Positions 11,032 to 21,043 of a stretch of 64,000 nt of DNA are shown one piece after another (positions within the stretch are counted from its first letter, which is position 1; each line of letters starts with the position of its first letter). Both the position numbers and the translations under genes were made by a program. Source of the stretch: Marvania coccoides (Eukaryota > Chlorophyta > Trebouxiophyceae > Chlorellales > Chlorellaceae). The notes under the pieces were generated by a model. It made no database searches. It was not told the DNA's origin and worked only from the letters and a program-made list of their open reading frames with translations. The stretch covers positions 1,612,001-1,676,000 of the forward strand of contig OY978099.1 in assembly GCA_963854735.1 (NCBI GenBank), in the 5' to 3' direction.

Positions 11032-13341
11032 TCACTTGTCCTTGACCTCAGCGTCCTGCACGTTCTCTCCGCCCTCGCTGCTGCCGCCGCTCTTGCCCGC
11101 CAGGTGCTCTCCGATCTTCATGGTTGCCTGCGACACTGCCGCCGCCTTGGCCTTGATGGCCTCAGCATCGTCGCCCTCCATGGCCGCCCTCAGCTCCACC
11201 ACCGCGGCGTTGATGTCGTCCACGATGTTCTGCGGCAGCTTGTCCTTGTACTCGGCCACGCTCTTCTCGGTGGAGTAGATGAGAGCGTCAGCCTCGTTGC
11301 GGGCGTCGATGGCAGCTTTGCGGCCCTTGTCCTCCTCCGCGTACCGCTCCGCCTCGTTCACCATCTTGTTGATCTGGTCCTCGGACAGCCCGCCCGAAGA
11401 CTGGATGGTGATGCTCTGCTCCTTGTTGGTGGACTTGTCCTTGGCCGACACATGCACGATGCCGTTGGCATCAATGTCAAAGGTGACCTCGATCTGGGGG
11501 ACGCCGCGGGGGGCGGGGGGGATGCCCATGAGGTCAAACTGCCCCAGCATGTTGTTGTCCGCCGCCATCTCGCGCTCTCCCTGGTGCACCTTGATGCCGA
11601 CCTGCGTCTGGTTGTCAGCGGCGGTGGAGAACACCTGCGACTTTTTGGTGGGGATGGTGGTGTTGCGGGGGATGAGCTTGGTCATCACGCCGCCTAGGGT
11701 CTCAATGCCCAGCGACAGCGGGGTCACGTCCAGCAGCAGAATGTCTTTGACGTCGCCGCGCAGCACGCCGCCCTGGATGGCCGCGCCCATGGCCACCACC
11801 TCGTCGGGGTTCATCGAGCGGTTGGGCTCCTTCTTGAAGATATCTTTCACCATCTCGTGCACCTTGGGCATGCGGGACATGCCTCCCACCAGCAGGACTT
11901 CTGCGATGTCTGCCGGCTGCACGCTGGCGTCCTTCATGCAGTTCAGGCACGGCTGCACGGTGCGGTCCAGCAGCGGCTTCACCAGCGACTCCAGCTTGGA
12001 CCGAGACAGCGTCAGCTGCAGGTGCTTGGCGCCCGAGGCGTCAGCGGTGATGAAGGGCAGGTTGATGTCGGTCTGGGTGGACGAAGACAGCTCGCACTTG
12101 GCCTTCTCAGAGGCCTCGCGCAGGCGCTGCACCGCCAGCTTGTCCTTGGTGAGGTCGATGCCCTCAGACTTCTTGAACTCCTCCACCATATGCTGCAGCA
12201 GCGCGTTGTCGAAATCTTCGCCCCCCAGGAAGGTGTCACCGTTGGTGGCCTTCACCTCGAACACCCCCCCAGAGATTTCCAGGATGGAGATATCAAAGGT
12301 GCCGCCGCCCAGATCGTACACCGCCACCAGGCCCTCCTTCTTGTCGGCGCCGTAGCACAGCGCAGCGGCGGTGGGCTCGTTGATGATGCGCAGCACCTCC
12401 AGCCCCGCAATGCGGCCCGCGTCCTTGGTGGCCTGGCGCTGGTGGTCGTTGAAGTAGGCGGGCACGGTGACGACCGCCTGGGTGACCGTTCTGCCGAGGT
12501 ACCGCTCCGCAGTCTCCTTCATCTTCATCAGCGTGAAGGCGCCGATCTGGGAGGGAGAGTAGCGCTGCCCGCCGGCCTCCACCCACGCGTCGCCATTGTC
12601 CGCGCGCACGATCTTGTAGGGCACCATTTTGATCTCCTTTTGCACCTCTGCGTCGTCGTACATTCGGCCGATGAGGCGCTTGGTGGCGTACACGGTGTTG
12701 GTGGGGTTGGTCACGGCCTGGCGCTTGGCGGGGAGGCCGACCAGGCGCTCGCCCTTTTCGGTGAAGGCAACCACCGAGGGGGTGGTGCGCTGGCCCTCTG
12801 CGTTCTCAATGACTTTGGGGGTCTGGGAGGAGGGAGGGAGCGAGGTGTGCCGAGAGAATGTGAGAATGTGTTTTGAGGAATGAAGAAGAGAATTAATTGA
12901 GGGTGGTGTGAGGTTAATACGAGCGCAGTCCACCCACCTTGCCCTCCATCACTGCCACGCACGAGTTTGTGGTTCCTAAATCGATGCCAATCACTTCGTT
13001 GCCAGAAGCGGCCATCCGGGAGGCGCTGGAGCTACATGCGCAGGGACACGGAGTTAGTGCAAGTGGGTGCTACGCATCAGCAAAAACATCCAGCCAGCGA
13101 AACATTTTTATCGCCGCAATATTTCTCATCTCTCACCTGAACATCCGCAGAGCAGACGACACGCCATCCAGACCCCCCATGATCTGCAGACCCACATCAG
13201 AGACTACTTGAGGGGATGGGCCAAGGAATTTGCATGCAATCGCAGTTCACAAGCAGTCTCATTGCTCACCTTCTCTTGCGATCCCACATAGCGGGCGCTG
13301 AGTTGCCGCGACGCCCGCAGCAGAGCGTTCTTTACGGCCAT
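11032..13341 (-). CDS. HSP70C: Mitochondrial HSP70 chaperone
   Basis: DnaK-type ATP-driven chaperone for matrix import and folding. Four exons: 13341-13270, 13183-13137, 13031-12938 and 12822-11032 (667 aa). Exons 1-2 encode a classic presequence: [20 protein letters not shown] is basic and amphipathic, without acidic residues. The mature protein begins around [20 protein letters not shown], with the ATPase signatures [14 protein letters not shown] and [32 protein letters not shown] marks the mitochondrial/bacterial rather than the ER or cytosolic class. The substrate-binding domain and lid follow, ending [14 protein letters not shown] heat-shock-element-like TTCGAGAA lies 68 nt upstream of the ATG. 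The ATG at 13341 is preferred over the internal one in exon 3 because only it supplies the targeting peptide in phase. Confidence 0.95.
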
Positions 13342-13391
13342 GAACTGTCACTTTTTAAGAATAATAATTGGGTTTATGGAACAGGGCGGTT

Positions 13392-13416
13392 GGAATTTCA
13401 CACACTCCTTCGAGAA
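13392..13416 (-). promoter_or_regulatory. Putative heat-shock element upstream of mtHSP70
   Basis: TTCGAGAA (13409-13416) is a perfect TTCnnGAA palindrome, with a second imperfect pair GAATTTC at 13393-13399. It lies 50-75 nt 5' of the mtHSP70 start codon, an expected position for HSF binding. Inference from consensus only. Confidence 0.4.
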
Positions 13417-14029
13417 TGATGTGGGGGCGCCATTTTCCTTTTCCTGAAAGCAGCCCCCAAGCCTGCATGGGGGTGCATGCAAATATGCATCTCATTCACC
13501 TCCGAGGAGAGGTAGCGGGACAGCCAAGCTGTCCAGCTGTGGGCTGCTTTCTCGGCGGTGGCCGCCTAACAAGCCTGGCAACGCCAGCAGTTGTTCCATT
13601 CTCTAGCACGCTCCCTGCTAGTGCGTTTCATTCGTTTGGTAGAACTGCATAGCCTACACATGAAATAGAAGTGATTGGGGGGATTGAGAAATTACAGCTG
13701 GGTTTTTCAATAACTGGAAGGCGTCTATCTGTCGACTCGTCAATAAAACATAGGGAGGCTGCTCATCAAAAACTAGAAAAAGGGTCCGAAAGGAAAAAAA
13801 TGCGGAAATGTGTCAAAATTCGACTTTTCATTAGGCAACGCGACGGCATTAGAAAGGGGCAGCAAGGGCAATGGCCTGCTGGGGTAAGGCAACTATGCAT
13901 ATATTGAAAATTCACACACAGACGCCAATGAAATGATGCTTGGGTGTGCTTTGTCGGCTCCTCAGTTGTATTTGTATTGAGAACGAGTCTTGATGGCGGA
14001 AAATTCACGCCCAAATGTCATAGCTTTTC
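13417..14029. other. Intergenic spacer
   Basis: Between mtHSP70 (5' end) and the 3' end of the first root-cap-like gene. No gene recognised. Confidence 0.5.
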
Positions 14030-15258
14030 TCAGTTGATGAAGGCGGAAGGGAGTTTGGCGGAGGCGGACCTGGCACCAAACTTGGGGGCCACATACGTCG
14101 CGCCAAGGATGCCACCCACAGGGCGGCGAAGGCGCTGCTTGATGGTGACGTAGACGTTCAGACCTTGCGTCGGGTTCTTCCCCTTAGAGGGGCTGTTGGT
14201 GCGCAGCGTGGTGAGTACCTCAACCTGAGGCAGCTTGACCAGGGAGTAGGCGGGGGGAGATTTCCAGAATCCAATGGACACCTTGCCGCTGCCGCCTGGC
14301 AGAGCCTTGTGCACAGTTTTTTTGGTGGCGCGAATGGGGGGGTCGTCGTTGATGTATACGTCCAAGAAACGCTTGGTCTTGCTGCCAGCAACGGGCACGT
14401 ACATGCTATTGACAATGTCGTTGTTGTACAGCACACGCAGCTCCCGTGCCATGGTAGTGTCTGGCCGCGAGCCCCTCACCTGTATGAATTTGAAATGAGA
14501 AAACATTTGAATTTGAGAGGAATCGCAGTTAATTTCAGCTGCAATAGCTCATAAATCCTCAACCTACCTTTCGGAAAATAGCCTGGATTCGGAGACCGGT
14601 GCCGTCGGTGAGGATGTCGGTCCACTGGCCCACAGCACCGTGGAACTTGAATTTTATCCCGTCGAAGCCAAGGAAAAGCGGATCGCCCCACATCTGAAAA
14701 CGAAAGAAGGATTAATACAAGGCGAATTTTTGAAGAAAGACAAGGAGTAATCGGTATTCCAAAGGGGAAATGGAAGATTACCTGTCCGGTGCAATTTGTC
14801 TTGCAGACTGGCCGGGGCTTGGGCTTGCATCCGCAGGGAGGGTCAGGCTTGTGGTGGCTGCACCAAGGCTTCGGCTTGTGGTAATCGCAAGGGTCGCGGC
14901 AGCCGCAATGGTGGTAGTGGCCATACTCGCAAATAGGGAGCTCGGCGTACGGGTCGCAGTAGGGCTCCTCAGGCTCTTCAGGCCACTCCGGCTCTTCGGG
15001 GTACTCCGGTTCTTCGGGGTGATAGGGGGGCTCTTCTGGGTACTCCGGTTCTTCAGGGTACTCCGGTTCTTCAGGGTACTCCGGCTCTTCAGGGTAATAG
15101 GGGGGCTCTTCAGGCTCTTCGGGGTAGGGATTCTCAGGTTCGGGATAGGAACCGTCTGTGGAAGGATCCTTGGGGCCGTAGCCGTAGCCAGCTTTCACAA
15201 GCGGGACGATTGCAAGCAAAAGGAGGAGCAAGCCCCAGGCTCTCCGCGAGCGCGCCAT
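14030..15258 (-). CDS. Secreted Pro-Glu-repeat protein with root-cap/VWD-like domain (copy A)
   Basis: Three exons: 15258-14782, 14693-14568 and 14479-14030 (350 aa). The start MARSRRAWGLLLLLLAIVPL is a clear signal peptide. It is followed by about ten PEEP(E/P)Y units (residues ~35-95), a Cys/His/Lys-Pro-rich linker (CGCRDPCDYHKPKPW...), then a domain opening MWGDPLFLGFDGIKFKFHG and closing GGILGATYVAPKF. GD-x2-F-x3-DG-x-F-x-FHG with a terminal G(V/I)LG-x-TY resembles plant root-cap (PF06830-type) and von Willebrand D-like domains. The protein is probably extracellular or in the cell wall; the role is unknown. A paralogue lies about 0.6 kb upstream in the same orientation. The Pro/Glu repeats differ from the hydroxyproline SPx repeats of pherophorins. 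Confidence 0.8.
15000..15142 (-). repeat. In-gene PEEPEY-type tandem repeat
   Basis: Imperfect tandem array of 15-nt units (plus-strand TACTCCGGTTCTTCG/AGGG type) encoding the PEEPEY repeats of copy A. Units are near-identical at the DNA level, so copy number is probably variable. Confidence 0.8.
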
Positions 15259-15839
15259 GAATACAACGGTGTGGGTTTGTTTCTATGAAAAGGCAGGGTC
15301 CTGCGTGGGGATGGCGATGGTTGAGTAGGTAAGCGATCAAATCTCCAGAGGTCGTATTTTTCTGCTGCAAAAACATTCAACCCCGGTGCCCAACACTCAC
15401 AATTCAGTAGCCCGTAGCTTGAGTGAATTTAATTTGCCAAAAAACAGATAAATTAATCAACTAGCGTGCAGCAGAGCCGTTGGCAAAATCACCGTGACGA
15501 TGCCGACTTTTTGCGATACGGAAAGTCCTTCATAGGGCGCGAGTTGCAGTTCTTATATCGACTGGGTTTTATGAATGCCATAAAAGTATGTCCAAATAAT
15601 TTGCGATCGTCAATGAAGGGAAGAAACGGAGAGGGAGTTTTTTCGGTTCAGCACCCAAGTGATTTTTTTTTGGGTGGTGGGTCAAAGGGCGTGAAAGTGT
15701 ATACACGAAAATGGGTTATCAAGGATGGCGGTAAAAGTTATTCAATAAGTACGTATAGATGGGGGCATTCTACTGTTTCTGCCGAGTGGGAAAAATTATG
15801 CCGTCAATGGTGCTGCCGCCGGCCAGAAGCAGGGAGAGA
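15259..15839. other. Intergenic spacer between the two root-cap-like paralogues
   Basis: Carries the 5' region of copy A and the 3' region of copy B. No separate gene seen. Confidence 0.5.
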
Positions 15840-17059
15840 TCACGCCACAATGGAAGCGATGAGGGCACCAACCGCCGACCTCGCCGCCACGGCGGGCTTG
15901 TACTGCAGGATAAAGGATGTAAACATGTGAATTTTAGCTGGAATTTTAGCAACCTCGTGTGTGGATTGGTGCATTATTTTGCTCGCAAAGACAGTCACTC
16001 CTGAACCAAAAAAAAAAAAAAAAAATCAAACGCACCGTCGTGCCCAGGATTCCTGTCACTTTGGGCTTCAGGAGCTTCTTGACAGTGATGTAGACAGTAA
16101 GGCCCAGAGCGGGCTTTCTGGAGAAACGATTGGGGTTGCGCAGCGTGACTTCAACGTCGACCTGCGGCGTTTTAATTATGGCGTAACCAGGCGGGCTCTT
16201 GTAGTAGCCAATTACCACCGTGGTGTTGCCAGAAAGATTCTTGACGGCCATATTTTTGGAAGCACGGATAGGGTCATCCTTGTTGATGTAAACATCCAAA
16301 TACCGCTTGATGGGATTTCCCACAACACGCACAAATTTAGTGCGAATCACGTTGCCCTTCCAGATGATACGAAGCTCACCAGCCACGGTGGTATTTTCCT
16401 TTGTTCCTGGCACCTTTTCAAACTTAGAATCGATCTGAAGGCCGGAGCCATCGCTGAGAATGTCGTACCATGTATTGACGACGCCATGGAACTGGAAAAT
16501 CTTGCCGGAAAAGCTCTTAAACATGGGGTCGCCCCACATCTGCCCCGTACATGAGCCAGGCTTATTGCAGGGCTCCACCTTTGGCGGAATGCACCCACAC
16601 TTTGGGGTAGGCTTTCCAACTTCGCACGGCTTGGGCTTGAAGTAGTCCGGGTCGCAGGGGTCCCTGTATCAGCAGTATAATGGATTTTGTTGGAGCGGGC
16701 CCTGTTGAGAGTGCTGAAAATGAGAAGTTATGGTAATAGACAGTCTAAACAATTATCTTTGCAACTGACCGGCACCCGCATGGATAGTACTTGTAGGAAA
16801 GGCAGATTGGGAGAGGCTTGTGGGGATCACACTCTGGCTGAGGATACGGGTCGGGTTTTCCCGGCCCCGGCTTGGAATCCCCGGCGTCAATGGGTCCAAA
16901 ATTGTCGACATCTTTGCCGGTTTGCTTGAAGGGAGGAATTTCAATAGCTGGATCAGCAGCAACGCCAGGATAGCCGCCGGCACTGGCAAGCGGCGCCATT
17001 AGCAGCAGAGCCAAGGCGAGGCCCATGGCTTTCGGAGACCAAGAAATGCAACTCATCAC
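15840..17059 (-). CDS. Secreted protein with root-cap/VWD-like domain (copy B)
   Basis: Three exons: 17059-16770, 16663-16036 and 15902-15840 (326 aa). The N-terminus has a signal peptide (AMGLALALLLMAPLASAG), then a Pro/Asp-rich spacer without the PEEP array, a Cys-rich linker (PCGCRDPCDPDYFKPKPC... KCGCIPP) and CTGQMWGDPMFKSFSGKIF, followed by the same domain as copy A. The end ILGTT joined to YKPAVAARSAV aligns with ILGATYVAPKFGARSA in copy A and justifies the last 63-nt exon. Intron positions differ between the copies: copy A is split before MWGD and after IFRK, while copy B is continuous there but has an intron in the linker and one at ILGTT. Tandem duplication followed by intron change is inferred. 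Confidence 0.8.
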
Positions 17060-17852
17060 ACTGCTTTAGTGGTGTGACGGATGCCTGCAGTGTTGGCGTA
17101 GGGAATTACGGTTTAGTACTAAGAGGTCGATCGATTATAAAAAGTAAATTAAAAGTCACATTACAAACCTGCTGCACTCGCTACTCCTGTTACGTCGGAA
17201 TTGAAGCAGGTTTGGATTAAAACCGAAGGATTCCTCGGATTCTACAGGCCTCAAGCAATATACCTCCGAATAGGGGAGAGCCGGCAGGGGGAAGTAAAAC
17301 AGTGTTTTAGATTTGTGGAGGCTAGCTGAAGAGCATAAAATTGCCGAAAGACCCCTTGAACACCCCAATCGTATTGATAATGACGGCTTTGACGGGCACA
17401 GAAGGAGAGCCCTCGAGGCACAGGTGATAGAACGAAAATATCAATACGCATGCCAATTCGTGCCGTCCTCCCTAATGCTGCGCATATCTGTTACTGATGC
17501 ATTCGAAATTGGGGTCTTTGGGGAGCTCTAGCACGCTAGGCAGCTTGTATAAAATAAATGTTGAGTGAAAGTTTTGGCAATTTTCAGCATGTTCAGGCTT
17601 CAAAGGGGGCTTCAACAACGCTGCCGGGGGAAACTTTGGATGCAGCATGTCTTGGCGTAGGTGTCCACGGCAGGAGACTGTCAACGAGAAGCCAACAACA
17701 TTATTTTTTTGGCGCCCGAGCAGAGAGAAATTTAAAATCGCGAAACCCTCGCGTACAATTAATTTGTTAGTAGAAAAATAGCTATATTGAAAGACAGAGA
17801 CGAGGCGACCTCCGCAATAAAACCAAGAATCACGAAAATTAAAATCGGGAAA
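17060..17852. other. Intergenic, divergent spacer
   Basis: Between the starts of copy B (minus) and the SDR gene (plus). AT-rich; no gene recognised. Confidence 0.5.
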
Positions 17853-18979
17853 ATGGCTTTAAACTCGCTGTTATCGGGGCGGGTCGCATTAGTCACAGGT
17901 ATACCTTAAACATTTTAATGTGCCAGTTTTAACGGTCACAAATTGTTTCGCTTTTCCACAAAATTTCATCCTCCAATCTCCCCCCCCCCCCAACCCTCAA
18001 TAACAACAGGCAGCACCACCGGCATCGGGATGGGAATACTCAAAACTTTGAGCGCAGCGGGCGCCACCACCGTTATGCACGGTCTTGTGGTGGAAGAAGA
18101 GCTGCGCACGAAGGCCGCCTCGGTGTCCAAAGAGACTGGCAATACAGTGGGGTGGGCATCAGCAGACCTGCGGGACCCCGCCGCCATCCGTGACATGGTA
18201 GACAGCGTGGCCTCCACCTACGGCCGGCTTGATATTTTGTGCAACAACGCCGGCATTCAGTTTGTCAGCCCGGTGAGCGAGTTTCCAGAAGAAAAATGGG
18301 ATGACATCATGGCTGTCATCCTTAATGCCACTTTCCACGCCTCAAAAGCCGCGCTGCCCCACATGCTGTCTCAAAAGTGGGGCAGGATCATCAATACCGG
18401 GTCCATGCATGCCTTGGTGGCGTCGCCGTACAAATCAGCGTACAACGCGGCAAAGCACGGCGTGGCGGGGTTCACCAAGACGCTTGCGCTGGAAATGGCA
18501 ACCAAGGGGGTCACAGTGAACGCGGTGTGCCCTGGGTGAGTGAACAGTGTGACGTAATATTCAGCAATCACTGCTGGTGCGTGTGCTTCACAGTTTTAAG
18601 TTTTTTACTTGACTGAGGTGTTCATTTCATTTCTGCAGATATGGTGCGTTGCCAGAACAACCCCCCGCTCCAATTTTACCATGCTCTTGCTCACGTTCTA
18701 CAACTAATTACAGTGTGGAAAAAACATTTCTGATGCTGTTCCTCCCCGTTCCCTGCAGTGCTAACTGAGCTGGTGGAGAAGCAGCTGGACAGCCAAGCCA
18801 AGACTAGGGGCATCCCCAAAGACAGGGTGATCAAGGAGGTCATGCTGGCAGACCAGCCCATCAAACGGTTTGTGCGCCCAGAGGAGGTGGGCGCGTTTGT
18901 GCGTCACCTGTGCACCGAGGAGGCAGCGGCGATAACAGGTGCCTGCCTGTCCATCGATGGTGGGTGGACAGCCAGGTAG
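17853..18979 (+). CDS. SDR-family 3-hydroxybutyrate dehydrogenase-like
   Basis: NAD-dependent short-chain dehydrogenase, closest in pattern to D-3-hydroxybutyrate dehydrogenase. Four exons: 17853-17898, 18010-18535, 18639-18643 and 18759-18979 (265 aa). The third exon is only 5 nt (ATATG). It is needed to convert ...NAVCPG into CPGYVLTELVEKQ, the conserved family sequence, and its flanks are ...TGCAG and GTGCGT. Visible motifs: TGSTTGIG nucleotide-binding loop (split by intron 1), NNAG, catalytic Ser in INTGSMHAL, Tyr-Lys in SAYNAAKHGVAG, and C-terminal ITGACLSIDGGWTAR. VIKEVMLADQPIKRFV strongly resembles bacterial BdhA proteins. No obvious targeting signal (start MALNSLLSGRVALVT). Confidence 0.9.
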
Positions 18980-19399
18980 AAAGAAGCAGCACCAATTCAT
19001 CCATGCCGGGGGTGCTTGTGAATGAAATGAAATTGTAGCTGGGCGTGTGCCCAGTTGCGAGCAGCAAAATTACTCCCGGTACATTTTTTTTTGTAACTTT
19101 ATCCTACGCATGCGTCGCCGAGAGAGTACTTGCGCTATGCCGCTCTCCAAGCTGCTGACAAGGAGGGGGAGATGGCCATCAAAAAAACAGATGTACAACG
19201 CTCGATACTAACTTTTAATTATTAAAACCAAATTCGCAAACAATAGTTTTCACTTCGTTAGTGCGAGGCTCGGGCGGGCCCGAGGGACGGATAGCTGGAT
19301 TCTGGGTTTTAAACATACTCTATCACTTGCAATCGATAGCTGCCAGTTCAAAAGCTACCAGCGCACAAAAAATTGTGAAATAATAAAAATCCGGGTTTA
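18980..19399. other. Intergenic spacer
   Basis: 3' region of the SDR gene and 5' region of the next plus-strand gene; no RNA or ORF recognised. Confidence 0.4.
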
Positions 19400-20623
19400 A
19401 TGAGTGAGCCAGAGAGAGAGGTAAGATTCAACCATTTTTAAACTTGTTTTTACTATGTAAATTACTTGATGAGCTGTTGTGCGTTTCCAATAAGCTTTTA
19501 TGCACTCAATTCTGCTCCTTAAAAACACACAGGAGCTCATGTCGGCTCGACGGCCGCCGCTGCGTCTCAAGCCCTCTTGGCTCGGATGGCCAACGTTCGA
19601 CACCGCCAACGAGGCTGCATTTTTTTTTCACATTTCGCACCTGGGTGACCAATGGCCGCTTTTCCCAGGGCTTTACGCTGTTCCAACCAGACTTCATCCT
19701 CTTCATCTTTGCAACATTGACAGGCATTCCTCAAAACGCCGCCCTGCTAATTTGTGGTGGGCACTCTGAACGACTGCCCACCTATTTTTGTCTTGCGGTG
19801 TTTGTTGTTTCGGTTGCAGTCCTGTACTAACCCTGGTCCATGCGCCGTCCCAGTCGCAACCACCTCATGCGCTCACTGCGTGTGACCCTGCACCTGGCAG
19901 TTCATGCAGTTCTCACCATGACAGTGCACCAGTAAGTATCTTACGGGGGTGCTAAATTTGAAAACCAATATGGACACAGTCCCTATTAATAAATGCACAC
20001 ATTGCATGTTTTAAAGTCTGAATAACTTTTTTTGCCGTGTGTTCCCGCCATTATTCGGCTATGCCCACCTTCCAGGAATGGTGCAGTGCAGCACGTTCCG
20101 CCCAGATGACGTTGCCCTAGAGCTCTTGGTGCTGTGGTACAGCTGGGAGGGATTTTACCTTGTTTTTGCGGCCGTCCCCTTGCACCTCTCGGTGCCTGCA
20201 CAGCTCGTCGTTGCAATCAGCGGCTGCATGCACGCCCGGCAACTGTGCACAAGCGGCCTTCAGAAGTTTACGGCAGCCCAAGCTATGTACCCGGCGCTGG
20301 CTCGATTTCTTTCACAAGCGGCATCATCGATTGTGAGCATCTTGCCTCCGGGAGGTGCCGACAGGTTCGAAGACGTGCCGCCCGAAGTAGCGTGCACTTC
20401 ATGTTTGATGTTTCTATCCGTTGCGCTTCATTTTTTGGTTTTCCTGGCAGTGCATCGGCAAATGGAGAGCAAAGCGCGGCAAAGATATGCCACAGTTCGC
20501 AGGAGCACTGCCGTGGCTTATCGGATTGCGGCGCTTCGGGCACCTGCCATTTGGGTGCTCGTGTGGACCATAATGCAGGCAACGGTAGTGTGGCGCATCA
20601 TCGAGGCCGTTGTCCTCCGTTGA
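19400..20623 (+). CDS. Unknown multi-pass membrane protein (5' exons tentative)
   Basis: The 3' part is well supported: an exon ending at 19931 (LRVTLHLAVHAVLTMTVH, donor GTAAGT) joins in phase to 20092-20623, coding DDVALELLVLWYSWEGFYLV and several further hydrophobic spans, ending WRIIEAVVLR. A stretch LHFLVFLAVHRQMESKARQR places a basic loop after a span. The 5' part is uncertain: ATG at 19400 (MSEPERE, donor GTAAGA) could splice to GAGCTCATGTCGGC at 19532, but the link from there to about 19840 passes through competing frames, including a hydrophobic one with FILFIFATLTG. At least five spans are likely. No family recognised; no catalytic motif seen. Confidence 0.4.
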
Positions 20624-21043
20624 AAATTCCATTGACATTTCTTTCTTCTTCTCTCAAACTGTTTCAATTATTTTCAAGCTGGGTTGTTTTTTGCGCAGCT
20701 ATTACTTGTTTTTTCACATGCACGATATCCCTGGTAGTAGTGTACTACCTGTTTGTGTCGATATTCCTACGAGAGTTATTATAATTAAAGGTATTCATAT
20801 TTCTTTGCCACTTCTCTTTGTTCCCTTTTTATTTTTTGAGTCTTTTTTATAAATTTACTTATTTTTAGATTAGAACGTCTACCTTAATGAAATTTATTTA
20901 TATTTAAGCGCTTTCTTTTCGTTAATTTAATCTTAAAATGATTAACTCAAATTTGCAATGCTGCTGCCACTTGAGAATCGCGGGGGTGATATCCATGTTT
21001 GCATGCTGCTCTTTCAGCGACCCTACCTTTCTTTTCAGAAAAA
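20624..21043. other. AT-rich convergent spacer
   Basis: Very AT-rich region between the 3' ends of the membrane-protein gene (plus) and the GATA-like gene (minus). No gene seen. Confidence 0.5.

Noticed and set aside
11857..12876. 339-codon plus-strand open frame opposite mtHSP70
   Set aside because: Same shadow effect; it crosses an HSP70 intron and has no recognisable protein features.
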